Assembly (NCBI RefSeq): GCF_000293805.1
Contig: NZ_AMBZ01000001.1
Location: 834,001-898,000, forward strand
Origin: Paenibacillus alvei DSM 29
GTDB lineage: Bacteria; Bacillota; Bacilli; Paenibacillales; Paenibacillaceae
Length of the DNA stretch: 64,000 bases
Direction of reading: 5' to 3'
Shown here: one piece after another, positions 9,453 through 19,926 of the stretch
How the letters are laid out: every line of letters starts with the position of its first letter
Position numbering within the stretch: the stretch's first letter is position 1
Notes under the pieces: generated by a model
Told to the model about the DNA's origin: nothing
Database searches by the model: none
The model's input: only the letters and a program-made list of their open reading frames with translations
Made by a program: the position numbers and the translations under genes

Positions 9453-9751
9453 TTTATTAGGCAGTAAAGTGCAAACGAAATTTTCATAAGAAGCACAGAG
9501 CACACAAACATTACAAATATTAAAACGAATCCGTTGTTTAGATATCCTCTTGTTATTCCAAATGAGAGAAAAAATATAATGAGGGCAAGATTGATGACAA
9601 GATTTACAATATTATGTGATCGTTTTCTTTGCGATACTACTTGTAAGTAGTTTTTGAAAAAAATTCCCCATATTCTCCTCCCATTAATTTCAAGTTTATT
9701 ACCACATATACTCCGCCAAGCCACTACGTATTCATTCGCTAATCCTTTCAT
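9437..9751 (-). CDS. Small membrane protein of unknown function
   Basis: 104 residues that I do not recognise. The N-terminal half is basic and polar (KRSHN around residue 43). Two adjacent hydrophobic segments (about 49-67, LVINLALIIFFLSFGI, and 74-97, FVLIFVMFVCSVLLMKI) predict a two-pass membrane hairpin, and the tail is KKKSP. The terminator overlaps the stop codon, which supports a real transcription unit ending here. No good ribosome site is evident at the first ATG, so the start may be lower. Nothing in the neighbourhood suggests a role. Confidence 0.45.
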   Translation of the reverse strand: MKGLANEYVVAWRSICGNKLEINGRRIWGIFFKNYLQVVSQRKRSHNIVNLVINLALIIFFLSFGITRGYLNNGFVLIFVMFVCSVLLMKISFALYCLIKKKSP

Positions 9752-10526
9752 CTATTATGCTTTACGATTTTCAAAGATATTTTCATGTAATGTAGATAGG
9801 CTACTCGTCTATCTACACTTCCGACTTTAATCAAATGCTTTCGTAGGAATCAATTTACCGCTTATATAAGGAACTATTCGTTCTGTGTTCTATTTTTTCC
9901 TCCCAGTACCTTACAAAGTCCTGAAGTTTAAGAGCCGAGGCTCCTAGAAATCCTCCCATATAAGGCAACCAGGGTAGGCTATGGTTTTGAGAAGGTCAAG
10001 ACAAAATGCAGCAACGATTGAAAGATGAAAGTACCAAAGGGATAAGAGAAGACAGCTAAGACATTTCGAATGATCAATACAAGTGCGCATAGATGGCTAC
10101 AGGTATATCTATGACAGCAATAATAAGTATGTAACAACCTTTATTCGTAGTATGCACGATGACGAATCTACGGATAAGCAACAGGAAAACATTTACTAGA
10201 TTCGCAGGCAGTGCTAGAATTCTTTTTAAGAACGAAAAAGACGCCATGACTTTGCCCGGTCAGCGGTTTTTATTCACATAGATATATGATACGTATATCC
10301 TTTTTAGTTGTATTCTATTTTAGAAAATGAAAATGGTTAGGCCTGCCTTCCCCTCCTGCTGGAGGGATTTTTTATGAGTATAGCAAAGGCACTAGAGTAT
10401 ATTGAGACTTTCACCATCAATCTGTCGATGGCTATATCATGTTAGTCAAAAAAGGAAGCGCGGTTCCATCTGTTTCACTTAATGACTCCACCCATCTTGA
10501 TCACAGGAGTGATTCCCATCGTACAT
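9752..10526. other. Gene-poor stretch with possible relics
   Basis: No convincing gene. It holds a 9-bp inverted repeat tgtagatag/ctatctaca (9791-9799, 9809-9817). There is also a 39-codon open frame at 10083-10199 on the plus strand (VRIDGYRYIYDSNNKYVTTF...) that looks like the tail of a lost gene. A 23-codon ORF at 10374-10445 has a good GGAGGG ribosome site (MSIAKALEYIETFT...). The region before the AraC gene could be a disrupted 5' part of that or another gene. Confidence 0.4.
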
Positions 10527-11333
10527 ATGCAACCCGCTCCCTCTAAGCCCAGCATGGGCATTCTGAATATGAAGCAGGGTGAACAGAAATTCACGCTTGC
10601 GCGCCATAGTCCTTCTGGGGATTTATGTGATGTCATGAAACACTTCTGGGTGATTCATTGGGATTTGACCGGACAGCCCCCCTTCGAACAGGAAATCGTC
10701 CCAAATCCATGCGTTAATATTGTCATCGAACCCAATCAAACGGCCATTTACGGTGTTGCACCGAACCGCTATTCCCAACGCCTTGAGGGGAAAGGGAAGG
10801 TGCTCGGTATCAAGTTCAAGCCAGGAGGATTTTATCCCTTCGTCAAACAGCCCATCATGCAAATTACAGGACGCTCCATGCGATTTGAAGAAGTCTTCCA
10901 AGTCGACATAAGGCAGTTTGAACAAGTGGTGTTGTCAGAAGAAGAGGATGAGGGCATGATCGCGGTGGCCGAAACTTTCTTCAAGGCACATCTCCCCGCA
11001 AGAGATGGCAATGTAGCTTATCTCAATCGGATTATTGGCCGCATTCAAGAAGATCGCTCAATTACGAAGGTCGATCAAATATGTGAACAATTCGAGGTAA
11101 ATAAGCGCAAGCTGCAAAGGCTGTTCCAGCAGTATGTTGGTGCAACACCCAAATGGGTCATTCGACTTTATCGCTTGCAAAATGCCGCAGAATTGATTGA
11201 CAATGGAATTTATGAGGATATACTCGGTCTCTCCGCAGACCTTGGCTATTACGATCAATCCCATTTCATTAAGGATTTCAAAGCTATTATTGGAGCTACA
11301 CCTGAGGAATATATGAAGGGAATTCTGCGATAG
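10527..11333 (+). CDS. AraC-family transcriptional regulator
   Basis: About 268 residues. The N-terminal part is the DUF6597-type domain common in Bacillota AraC regulators (CDVMKHFWVIHWDL, NPCVNIVIEP, VLGIKFKPGGFYPF). The C-terminal part is the double helix-turn-helix of AraC/XylS proteins (ITKVDQICEQFEVNKRKLQR, and the second HTH LSADLGYYDQSHFIKDFKAI followed by GATPEEYM). It will bind DNA through two adjacent major grooves; the inducer is unknown. The start is uncertain: ATG 10482, 10527 and 10554 are all in frame and none has a well-placed ribosome site, which may mean the 5' end has been altered. A strong terminator follows. Confidence 0.8.
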   Translation: MQPAPSKPSMGILNMKQGEQKFTLARHSPSGDLCDVMKHFWVIHWDLTGQPPFEQEIVPNPCVNIVIEPNQTAIYGVAPNRYSQRLEGKGKVLGIKFKPGGFYPFVKQPIMQITGRSMRFEEVFQVDIRQFEQVVLSEEEDEGMIAVAETFFKAHLPARDGNVAYLNRIIGRIQEDRSITKVDQICEQFEVNKRKLQRLFQQYVGATPKWVIRLYRLQNAAELIDNGIYEDILGLSADLGYYDQSHFIKDFKAIIGATPEEYMKGILR

Positions 11334-11341
11334 ACATATGG

Positions 11342-11382
11342 AAGGCCGGATATCCTTATCTACTAAGGAGCCCGGCCTTTGT
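11342..11382 (+). terminator. Intrinsic terminator after the AraC gene
   Basis: Outer arms aaggccgg (11342-11349) and ccggcctt (11372-11379), with a nested tcctta/taagga pair, followed by TTTG. It also serves as the convergent boundary with exonuclease III. Confidence 0.85.
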
Positions 11383-11391
11383 CATGCAATC

Positions 11392-12183
11392 CTATTCCTT
11401 CGCCTTATCCTCTGACTGCGGCGTATCACAATCATTCATAATCAAGTGAATTGGGCAATGGTCACTGCCTAAAATATTCGAGTCAATACGAGCATCCACC
11501 AAAAAATCGCGCAAACGTGAAGATACGAGGAAGTAGTCAATGCGCCAGCCGATATTCCGCTCGCGTACCTTCGGCATATATGACCACCAGGTGTACGCAT
11601 CCGTTTGGTCCGGATAGAAATGACGGAATGTATCCGTGAAGCCCGCGTCCTGCAAAATCGTCATCTTCTCCCGCTCCTCGGTGGTGAACCCGGAATTGCC
11701 ATGGTTCGACTTCGAATTTTTCAAGTCGATCACTTGATGGGCAACGTTCAAGTCTCCGCACACGATAACTGGCTTGCAGGCATCCAGCTTCTGCAAATAG
11801 AAGCGGAATCGCTCTTCCCACTCCAGTCGTTCTTCCAGACGGGATAGATCACGCTTCGAGTTCGGTGTGTACACATTGACTAAGAAGAAAGATTCGAATT
11901 CAAGTGTAAGGATTCGGCCTTCCGGCTCCTCATTCTCCTCAATTCCATAGCGTACGGATAGGGGCTTCTTTTTCGTAAATACGGCTGTGCCTGAATACCC
12001 CTTCTTGAGCGCATAATTCCAATACTGCTCATATTCCTCGCCGAGATCAAGGTCAATCTGTCCTTCCTGCAGCTTCGTCTCTTGAACACAGAAGATATCC
12101 GCATCCATCTCTCGGAAATAGTCCAAAAATCCTTTATTCACACAAGCCCGCAAGCCATTCACATTCCAGGATATAAGCTTCAT
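11392..12183 (-). CDS. exoA: Exodeoxyribonuclease III (AP endonuclease)
   Basis: 263 residues, the normal length for ExoA/Xth. The enzyme cleaves DNA 5' to abasic sites and has 3'-exonuclease/3'-phosphatase activity in base-excision repair. Motifs of the exonuclease-endonuclease-phosphatase fold are all present: ISWNVNGLRA (metal Asn), DIFCVQETKLQ (catalytic Glu), VNVYTPNS, VIVCGDLNVAH (Asp/Asn), TWWSYM, IGWRIDYFLVS and the terminal GSDHCPIHL (catalytic Asp-His). ATG 12183 is chosen because AAGGAGATATAGAACA precedes it; the frame is open to 12204 without a ribosome site. It is a stand-alone gene, convergent with the AraC regulator. Confidence 0.95.
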   Translation of the reverse strand: MKLISWNVNGLRACVNKGFLDYFREMDADIFCVQETKLQEGQIDLDLGEEYEQYWNYALKKGYSGTAVFTKKKPLSVRYGIEENEEPEGRILTLEFESFFLVNVYTPNSKRDLSRLEERLEWEERFRFYLQKLDACKPVIVCGDLNVAHQVIDLKNSKSNHGNSGFTTEEREKMTILQDAGFTDTFRHFYPDQTDAYTWWSYMPKVRERNIGWRIDYFLVSSRLRDFLVDARIDSNILGSDHCPIHLIMNDCDTPQSEDKAKE

Positions 12184-12311
12184 TGTTCTATATCTCCTTG
12201 CCATAACTAGTAATCGTTAATACTCTCTTAAATAGTGTAACATAAGAAAGTACGGCTAGTAGAATGATCTGACAAGGAGATGGTTGGATCCCGCTTCGTC
12301 CCTCATGCAAA

Positions 12312-12639
12312 CTAGTAAAACTTAATCTCTTCTTCTGCAGTAAGATGCAGCAGATATGATAACAGCTATGACAGCTCTTCTCGCGTGTCTCCCCGTTCCC
12401 TGAATTAACAGTGTTTGTTCCAACCCGAAGGAGTTATCGAAATAATCCTCAATCGAGCGTTTATTCCACCCGGTTACGACAATAATGCTTTCAATGCCGG
12501 ATTGTACGGCTTCTTTCACAATATATTGAATAGCAGGCTTATCCACAATCGGCAGTATTTCTTTCGGCTGAGCCTTCGTGGCTGGAAGGAACCTGGTTCC
12601 CATGCCGGCTGCGGGGATTACAACCTTCCTGATTGCCAT
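12312..12639 (-). pseudogene. gtaB: UTP-glucose-1-phosphate uridylyltransferase remnant
   Basis: ATG 12639 opens with the unmistakable nucleotidylyltransferase start ([19 protein letters not shown], then [20 protein letters not shown]) and continues to [12 protein letters not shown]. After about 88 residues family similarity stops, and the frame ends at 12322. A full GtaB/GalU is about 290 residues. In another frame just before 12312 the DNA can encode [17 protein letters not shown], which resembles a GtaB C-terminus; this is tentative. If correct, the gene has lost an internal segment of some 570 nt. The usual GRNKR is GWNKR here. The protein would be inactive, lacking the sugar-binding half. 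Confidence 0.75.
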
Positions 12640-13051
12640 TATCCTCCTTCCTTGTCTCTTGATAATGTGCAAATACCCAAAATCGACTGCCGCTATAATT
12701 CACGAACATCCCTCCTGTCGTAGCCACCAGCTTGTTGATCCATAGCGGAAGCCCGCTCCAGTCAATCAGCATCAGCAACAGACCGGAGGAAAGCAGCATC
12801 GAGATTCCGTTCAATAGCGCAAATTTCATGATTTCGTGTGTCCTGATTTTATCCGACACTTGAAACGTCCATTTCCGATTGAGGAGAAAGCTATTGATCA
12901 TTCCGGCACCGGAGGAGGCAACTTGCGCCATTACATACGATGCTTCCCCCGCGATAAGCAGATAGAACACGGAAAAATCTACAATCGTGTTGGCAAATCC
13001 AACTTGGCAGTAGCGCATAAATTGAATCGCCGCTTGCTTATCGACCCTCAT
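12539..13051 (-). CDS. GtrA-family membrane protein (polyprenyl-phosphate sugar flippase type), 3' end altered
   Basis: ATG 13051 follows AGGAGAGGAGAATGCC. The first about 137 residues are a typical four-helix GtrA protein: [33 protein letters not shown], and a final helix with [10 protein letters not shown]. These proteins are thought to flip undecaprenyl-phosphate-linked sugars for cell-wall or teichoic-acid glycosylation. The frame then continues for about 30 more residues into the 5' end of gtaB in a different frame. The native stop is probably the TAA of GGATAATGG at the gtaB start (a TAATG overlap), so a one-base shift may have occurred just upstream of it. Confidence 0.7.
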   Translation of the reverse strand: MRVDKQAAIQFMRYCQVGFANTIVDFSVFYLLIAGEASYVMAQVASSGAGMINSFLLNRKWTFQVSDKIRTHEIMKFALLNGISMLLSSGLLLMLIDWSGLPLWINKLVATTGGMFVNYSGSRFWVFAHYQETRKEDNGNQEGCNPRSRHGNQVPSSHEGSAERNTADCG

Positions 13052-13163
13052 GGCATTCTCTCCTCTCCTGATATGACTTCTATTCATTGTCTTGTGTTTC
13101 CTGAATTTCATAGAGGAATTGGAATCTCTCTCTCATTTCTCTTGATTGATCCGATCCATTCTG

Positions 13164-13361
13164 CTACAGGCTGTTACTCCATTCTGTATTCGTTATCTCT
13201 TTCCCGTTCTCTCGAATCCACTCTATAACCCCGTTACTTCTGCCGTCTGGGCCGCCAAAGCCTCTGCCCGAAGGAATCAAGAAATATTTCACTTCTTTAT
13301 CAGTAATTAACTTCTTCAGCTTCTCTATAGTAAGAATCGGATCTGAGCCTGAAAAAATCAT
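13164..13361 (-). pseudogene. C-terminal fragment of a GT39 (YkcB-like) glycosyltransferase
   Basis: The 65-residue frame has the Gly-rich C-terminal signature of Bacillota YkcB/PMT-type membrane mannosyltransferases: FSGSDPILTIEKLKKLI, then VKYFLIPSGRGFGGPDG and a NGVIEWIRENGKE ending. The 10-12 transmembrane catalytic part (about 600 residues) is absent, and the upstream DNA to 13783 does not encode it. With the GtrA and GtaB genes downstream this is the relic of a ykcB-ykcC-gtrA-gtaB-type glycosylation operon; the ykcC-like polyprenyl glycosyltransferase is also missing. Confidence 0.7.
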
Positions 13362-13783
13362 TTTCTTTTTATAGAACCCATGGACGTGATTCCCCTTCTA
13401 AAAGATTGCCGAAGATGCCCCGCGTTTCCCGAAGACATCTGATAGCAACCATCATACCCGGGCTAGCTGAGCACAGGCTTAAGCGGAACTGAACGAAATA
13501 TGAGGGCTAGCTGAATATATGCTGAAAATGAGAAATCCGATCTGTTTAACAACGAAACTCTGATTTTCTCAACATTTCCTATCACTCTAAGCCTACTTAA
13601 TAGCCTTTCTAAAATATGATTTAGGACTAAATACCCATGTTTTCAAATAAAGTGTGCGCTACAATATTCACTATCACCTATTGGAATGATATGGAATCAA
13701 ATACTGAATTAAGGAGGTTAGTAGAATAAGAGATTCCGGAGGTTCACAAAAACATCATCAATCATTTAAAGGGAGGCTACAGC
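13362..13783. other. Intergenic, upstream of the Vpr-like protease
   Basis: No gene found. The last 25 nt carry an AAAGGGAGG ribosome site for the protease. The expected N-terminal part of the GT39 gene is not here, so the deletion boundary lies near 13361. Confidence 0.5.
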
Positions 13784-16700
13784 TTGAATCTACATACGAT
13801 ACGTAAAAAATTAGCGGGAATCCTTAGCATCGCTTTAGTAGCCGCCATGCTATTCCCCACCTCATCACACATTTATGCACAAGATGTTCAATCGCAAGAA
13901 CAAGTCACACCAAAGATCGAATCGAGTTTGTCGTCACAGCTCCAACTCTCTGATCAATTCCAAAACTCTTTAGCTCCTACTCAAACAGGGAATCTCGTCC
14001 CTCAATCCGACAACAACAATCCAATAACGGTGATCGTCGAATTAAAGTCAGACCCCGTAGCTCTGCACTCCGCTCAGCAAGGTCAAAGCCTGGCACCATC
14101 AGCCAGTAATCAGGAACGGAAAATTCGCTTAGAGCATACTGCCTTCAAATCACAAGCCAAAAAAATTAAATGTTGTATTCAATCGCGAGTACACGAAAGT
14201 GTTCAACGGATATTCCGTACGCATTCCAGCAAATGAAGTGGATCAACTTGCGAAGCTTCCTAATGTAAAAGCTGTTTATCCGAACCTGGAGTACAACACA
14301 TTGCCTGTCGACAACGGGTATGTATACAAACCTCTAATGGATGAGAGTGCTCCACACATCGGTGCAAACCAATTATGGGATATTGGTGTCAAAGGGAACG
14401 GCATTAAGGTTGGGGTACTAGATACAGGGGTCGATTATCGCCATCCAAGCTTAAAAGATGCATTTAAAGGCGGATGGGACTTCGTCGATAATGACAATGA
14501 TCCAATGGAAACTCTCCCTGATTCGACGAAGCCGAAAAGACCAGACGGCAAGGAATATCATACAACTCACGGTACACATGTATCCGGTACAATTGTCGGC
14601 CGGGGTGATCCGAACAATCCGAACGGTAAAAACGGCTGGGTCAGAGGGGTAGCTCCAGGTGCTGATTTATATGTATACCGGGTGCTCGGCCCATACGGAG
14701 GTGGATCGACTGAGAATATTATTGCAGCTATCGACCGAGCGGTAACAGACAAGATGGACGTCATCAACCTCTCGCTCGGAGGAACATTCAATAACGCGTA
14801 TACAGCTGATTCGGTGGCCGTTAACAATGCGGTACTGGCAGGCGTGACCGTTGTATTAGCGGCAGGCAACGATGGCCCAATGCCTGGAACGATTGGCACT
14901 CCAGGTGGCGCTCATCTTCCTATATCCGTAGGTGCTTCCACGCCTCCGATGATTACGTCTTTTTTCAAGGCCAACGGTATTCAACCATTATTGTATGCTC
15001 AACTGGCTGAATACGCTCCGGAAATCTCTGAAAAAGGCAAAGAATTCGATGTGGTATACGCCAACTTCGGCACATCTGAGGATTACAAAAACATTAACGT
15101 TTCCGGCAAACTGGTGCTCGTTTCGCGCGGCAACCTCAGCTTTCATGACAAAGCAAAAAATGCAACCGAAGCTGGTGCGGCAGCAGTTATCATCTTCAAC
15201 AATGAGTCGAGTGAACTGAGGGCTAAACTTGAGGAAGCCGGCACCTACGCGCCTACCTATACAATTTCCCGGTCCGCTGGACAAGCCCTCAAAAAGAACT
15301 TGGAGCAGGGAATTACCAAAATCACCTTTGATACGATACTAGAAAAGGATCTATTAGCGGATTTCAGTTCCCGCGGGCCAATCTATCCAGACTATACCGT
15401 TAAACCAGACATCACTGCCCCAGGCGTCGCAATACGCTCCTCTGTTCCAGCATGGGATGGGAACTATACGAATGCTTATCAAGATTCACAAGGCACCAGC
15501 ATGGCTGCCCCTCATATCGCAGGCGCGGCTGCCTTGCTGCTGGAGAAATACAACCACAAGATTGCAAGGGATGAGCTGAAGGCGCTCCTTATGAATAATG
15601 CCTTGCCGATAGAAGATCGCAATCATACCTCTTATACTATAACCGAGCAAGGAGCTGGTCGAGCAGACCTCAATAAGTCTATTGAGGCCACAGCCATTGC
15701 GCTCGTTCAGGCTACTACAAATGCAACAAAGGATCGACAAACTATCTCCTATGAAACCGGGAGCGTATCTTTTGGACTGGTTCCATCAGGCACTTATACT
15801 CGAGACATTACCGTGAAGGATATCGCCAATAAGAATCAAACCTATACGATAAGCAGTATATGGAACGGAACAAGCAACGGCATTGATCTGCAATTCAGCT
15901 CTAGTTCAGTAACCGTGCCTGCAAATGGGAAAGAGAGCTTTACTGTTCAGGTGGTAATCCCGCCAGATGCTGCTAAAGGCAACTATGAAGGAACCATTAC
16001 TCTAACCGAGCAAACTACGAATCATCAACTGCATTTGCCTGTAAGTTTGTACGTTGGAGGTCAGTATGAAATTGCTTCAATTACGAATCTAACAGTCAAA
16101 CCAAAAACTTATCACCGGGCGGAAATGCTGAGGAAACCGCAGCGGCTTTAGCTTCGTTTGATTTAACACAACCACTGGAAGACTTCAAACTATCGGTAAC
16201 AGACCTTGTATACGGAACATATATGGGGGACTTCTATGACAGCAAGGGCAAGCTTCACCTTCCAGATATATATGGAGAAAGAAAATGGGGAGGAACAGTA
16301 ACGAAAGATGGAAAAGTTGCTGCGTTGCCAGATGGATCTTATGAGCTAGCGCCGTTCGTCAATGGCAAGAAGCTTGACAAGCAGGCAGCAGAATTCGTAA
16401 TTGATCGTCATGCACCTGAATACACGTTGAATGATCCTCCGCTTATCATTGATCGAGAGAATCCGGGTAAGGGGATTATTCGAGGAAAAATTACAAAGGA
16501 TTTGTTTATTGATCTACACCCTGGAGATTTCGACCAGTATATTGCCACAGCTGTAGTTGATGAATCAAGAAAACAACTCGACGGTACCATTAACGTCAAG
16601 GATGGAACATTTGAGATACCGGTCAATTTGAAGCCAGGTCACAACGAGTTTTATTTATTCGTATATGACATTGCTTTAAATGGTTTCACTGAGCCTGCCG

Positions 16701-18295
16701 AACATATTGTTTTTGATAATAAGGACATTGTATATGCGGGCAGCAGCAGTTCTAAAGTATTCACTGGAAGTCCATTTGATGTCAAGGTCAACTATTCTGT
16801 TGCAGAAGCCGTCTATTCCGCTTCATTCAGTCTTACTTATGACAGTAAGCTAACTTTGCTGGATGTGAAACCAAGCGTTACGCTCGCCACTTATCAACAG
16901 AAACACTATCCAGATACGCCACTGCTTGTTCATCAAGAAATAACCGAAAAAGATGGCTTGAAGACATTGAACTATAGCATCAGTCTAAGCGGTGGCGCCT
17001 ATGAAGGCGAAGGTGATCTTGCAACATTCACCTTCACTGGAAATCAAGAAGGAACATATGAGTTTAAGCTTGAGGCCGTGAAGCTGCTTAATGAGAGCAG
17101 TAATTCAGTTCCAATAGGTGCGATTTTGTATCCTAAGATTGAAATCATCAAGCCAACCGTTCCAAATCCGAAGCCAGAGCCGCCGACTTATCCTGCCTCA
17201 TCAGGAGGTTCCGCAGCCTTGACTGCCCCGACTCCATCAGGAAAGCAATTGAAAGCAGGGTTGCTGACGGAGACGAAGAAGGATAGTACGGTAAATGCCG
17301 TGTTCAAAATTCAGGCAGACGCTGTTCAAAAACAGCTGAAGGACAAAGATGCCAAGCAAGTCCAACTCGATATCAGCGATGTTCGCTTGAAGGAATATGG
17401 CGAAGTTGCGTTCACGCTAGATAAATCGACAGTTAAGCTGCTGCAAGAATCAGGCAAGGATCTGCACCTGGCTGGAGCAGATTATGCCATTGTCATTCCG
17501 AATAAGTCCTTAACTGAACTTATCGGCACGAACGGACTCGAGCTGGTGGTGTCCCTATCCGATCATAAGGATAAAGGATTCAGCAAGGAGCGCGGCGAGG
17601 CGACCTTCACGACACCAATGATTACAATCCGCGGTCCTAAGGACGCGAAGGGCGTAACGCTCGAAATCACCCTGAAGTTATCAGATGCTTCGAAAGATAT
17701 CCGCAAAGCGGGTATATACGCTCGCACGCAAGATACGACGCCTCCTTGGAGCTATGTACAGACAGGAGCCAAGGCTGACGATAAAAAGTCTGTTACGTTC
17801 GAAGTGACTCAATTTGGTACCTATACAATTGCTGAGCATGTAAGAACATTTAGCGATATTGCTGCACATTGGGCTAAGGAGGAAATCGAAGTCATCGCCG
17901 CTCATGAGCTGCTGCGCGGCAAAGATAGCTTAGATACCTTCAAGCCGAACGATGTTATTACTCAAGCCGAGTTCTCTTCCTTGCTTGATCGCTTGACGAA
18001 CAGCGGAAAGACATGGGAACAGCGAATTGCTGAGCCTGGCGCACGCAATCCGATCACGCGTGAGAAGATGGTCGTCTTGCTGGCACAAGCCCTGAAGGCC
18101 GACCTGTCCCAATCGAACGCATCGCTTGGGTTCAAGGATGAAGCGCGCATCTCCCAAGATGCGAAGGCAGCCGTTGCGTATGCAGTCAGCAAAGGACTCA
18201 TTAAAGGATCGGACAACAATACATTCAATCCGGCTGGAACTTCTACTCGTGCACAAGCAGCTATCATTTTGTTCCGCGTATTGAACGAGCTGTAA
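13784..18295 (+). pseudogene. Vpr-like S8 protease with PA, cohesin-like and SLH domains (two frameshifts)
   Basis: One gene of about 1503 residues split by two compensating indels. N-terminus: signal peptide (to about residue 33, HIYAQ) and an I9-type propeptide (ITVIVELKSDPV). At the A7 tract 14159-14165 the frame shifts +1 and continues as NVVFNREYTKVFNGYSVRIP. The catalytic domain has VGVLDTGVDY (Asp), THGTHVSGTI (His) and GTSMAAPHIAGAAAL (Ser), with a PA insert between His and Ser, then Fn3-like strands. At about 16109, CCAAAAACTTATC lacks one base; after it LSPGGNAEETAAALASF resumes. The C-terminus has a cohesin-like module and SLH repeats (FSDIAAHWAKEEIEVIAA, FKDEARISQDAKAAVAYA) that would tether it to wall polysaccharide. 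Extracellular protein degradation is the likely role. Confidence 0.88.
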
Positions 18296-18314
18296 TCCAC
18301 GTTTTTTACACACA

Positions 18315-18360
18315 AGAAGCAGAAATCCCACGATCATTTCCGGGATTTCTGCTTCTTTCT
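18315..18360. terminator. Strong intrinsic terminator
   Basis: Perfect 15-bp arms agaagcagaaatccc (18315-18329) and gggatttctgcttct (18342-18356), then TTCTTCT. It lies between the protease and the convergent two-component operon. Confidence 0.9.
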
Positions 18361-18439
18361 TCTATTTTATAAGAGCAGCAGTTATCCAGCCCAAGTTCTC
18401 CTGCCCGTCACTCTATGAAATGCTATTTAAAGCAAAGGG

Positions 18440-19926
18440 TTAATGAGGCAACCAGATCAGGAATGTACTCCCCTCTCCTACTCGGCTAATGACGTGAATC
18501 GCCCCCCCATGCGCTTCTACAATCGACCTCGTAATGGCCAGACCTAGGCCAGAACCTCCTTTTTTACGATTGCGCGAGGACTCACTGCGATAGAACCGAT
18601 CGAATAGATAAGGTATATGTTCCGGAGCAATCCCTGTCCCATTATCACGGACAGACAATTGAACGCCATTCTCTTGATGAACTCCTTCTATATGAATGCA
18701 GCCCAATGCTTCATCCGTATGTTGAACAGCGTTATGCACCAGGTTCAGTATGACCTGCTTCATCTTATCTGGATCATGCCTGCATATGAGCTTCGGTTCT
18801 ATGGTGAGTGTAACCTTCCTATACCCTGCCAGCATTATAAGCTGCGGCTCCATGCTGCGAATGACCTCGTCAAGAGGCATGTTCACCAACTCAATGGATG
18901 GTGCTCCATCCCGATCGAGCTTGGCAAGCAGAAGTAAATCATGAACAAGCTTATTCAAACGCTCTGATTCGCTATGCATGCTGGTTAACGCCTTATGAAG
19001 CTGTTCTGGATGCTGTGCTGCTCGCGAAGCAGCACCTCCAGAAACCCATGAATTGAAGTTAGCGGTGTGCGAAGTTCATGAGAAGCATCAGCAACGAATC
19101 GCCGCATCTGCTCCTTCATTTCCCGCTCCGCTTCGAATGAGGTTTCTAATCGCTGCAGCATGCCATTGAAGGAATCGGCCAAGCGATCTACTTCGGATTG
19201 CCCCTGCTCGGTAGAGAACCGCCGAGCCAGATTGCCCGCATCAATTTGTCCAGCTGTCTTCACCATAGTAGACAGCGGACGGAGTGTCTTCCGTATTACA
19301 GGCTGCAGAACAATGATGCCGAGTATCATCGCAACCGCAGAAACAATGAGAAAGGTTAGCGTTTGCCCAAATAGCAAGTCGTCAAGAGGAGCCGTTGGGG
19401 TACTGATCTGCACAATGCCGGATGTCCGTTCAGGCCCGAGAACAGGATGCAGCACAACCAACTGTTCCTTTCCATTCGAATCCTTCGCTATATGGTAAGC
19501 AGGCTTGCTCTCAGGGGGAGTCCTCTTCACCTTCTCATATTCCGAAGACTCCAATCGTACGGTAGCCAGCTCATCTTTCCCATTGGGCATTGGCTGATAT
19601 TCCCCTTCCGAATTGATATAGGCAACATGGGTATCCGGGATAAGAAACATCGGCAGGGTTGACTTGGAACCACGCTGCCCCATCGATCCAAGTTGGTTGC
19701 GATGCTGCCCCATCCGCTTCCACACGAAACCTGGAATACTCATCGCATGACTTTGGAGACTTGCTGCTTTATTTTGATATACAACCTCGCGCATGAAGAA
19801 ATATTGCAGCATACCGATGATGACCAATAACACGGCGATAACGAGTAAGGAACGGTACAGCAGTTGCGCCCGCAGCGAAGATAGATTTACCAGCCTATTA
19901 AAACATATGCGCCATCGATTCCTCAT
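18440..19926 (-). pseudogene. OmpR/PhoR-type sensor histidine kinase (frameshifted in the dimerisation domain)
   Basis: Two open frames form one kinase of 495 residues. The first has two transmembrane helices (about 22-45 and 195-215) around an extracellular sensor, a HAMP region (LRPLSTMVKTAGQ) and the H-box FVADASHELRTPLTSIHGF. The frame breaks at about 19022-19025, where the coding strand reads CTTCGCGAGCAG instead of an expected CTTCGCGGAGCAG. The second frame resumes GAAQHPEQLHKALTSMHSES and carries the N box (NLVHNAVQHT), DNGTGIA and GSGLGLAITRSIVEAHGG. As written, no functional kinase is made, although the partner regulator is intact and overlaps it by 4 nt. Confidence 0.88.

Noticed and set aside
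9791..9817. Inverted repeat tgtagatag/ctatctaca as terminator or insertion-sequence end
   Set aside because: No T-run on either side, and no transposase or matching second end nearby; kept only as a note.
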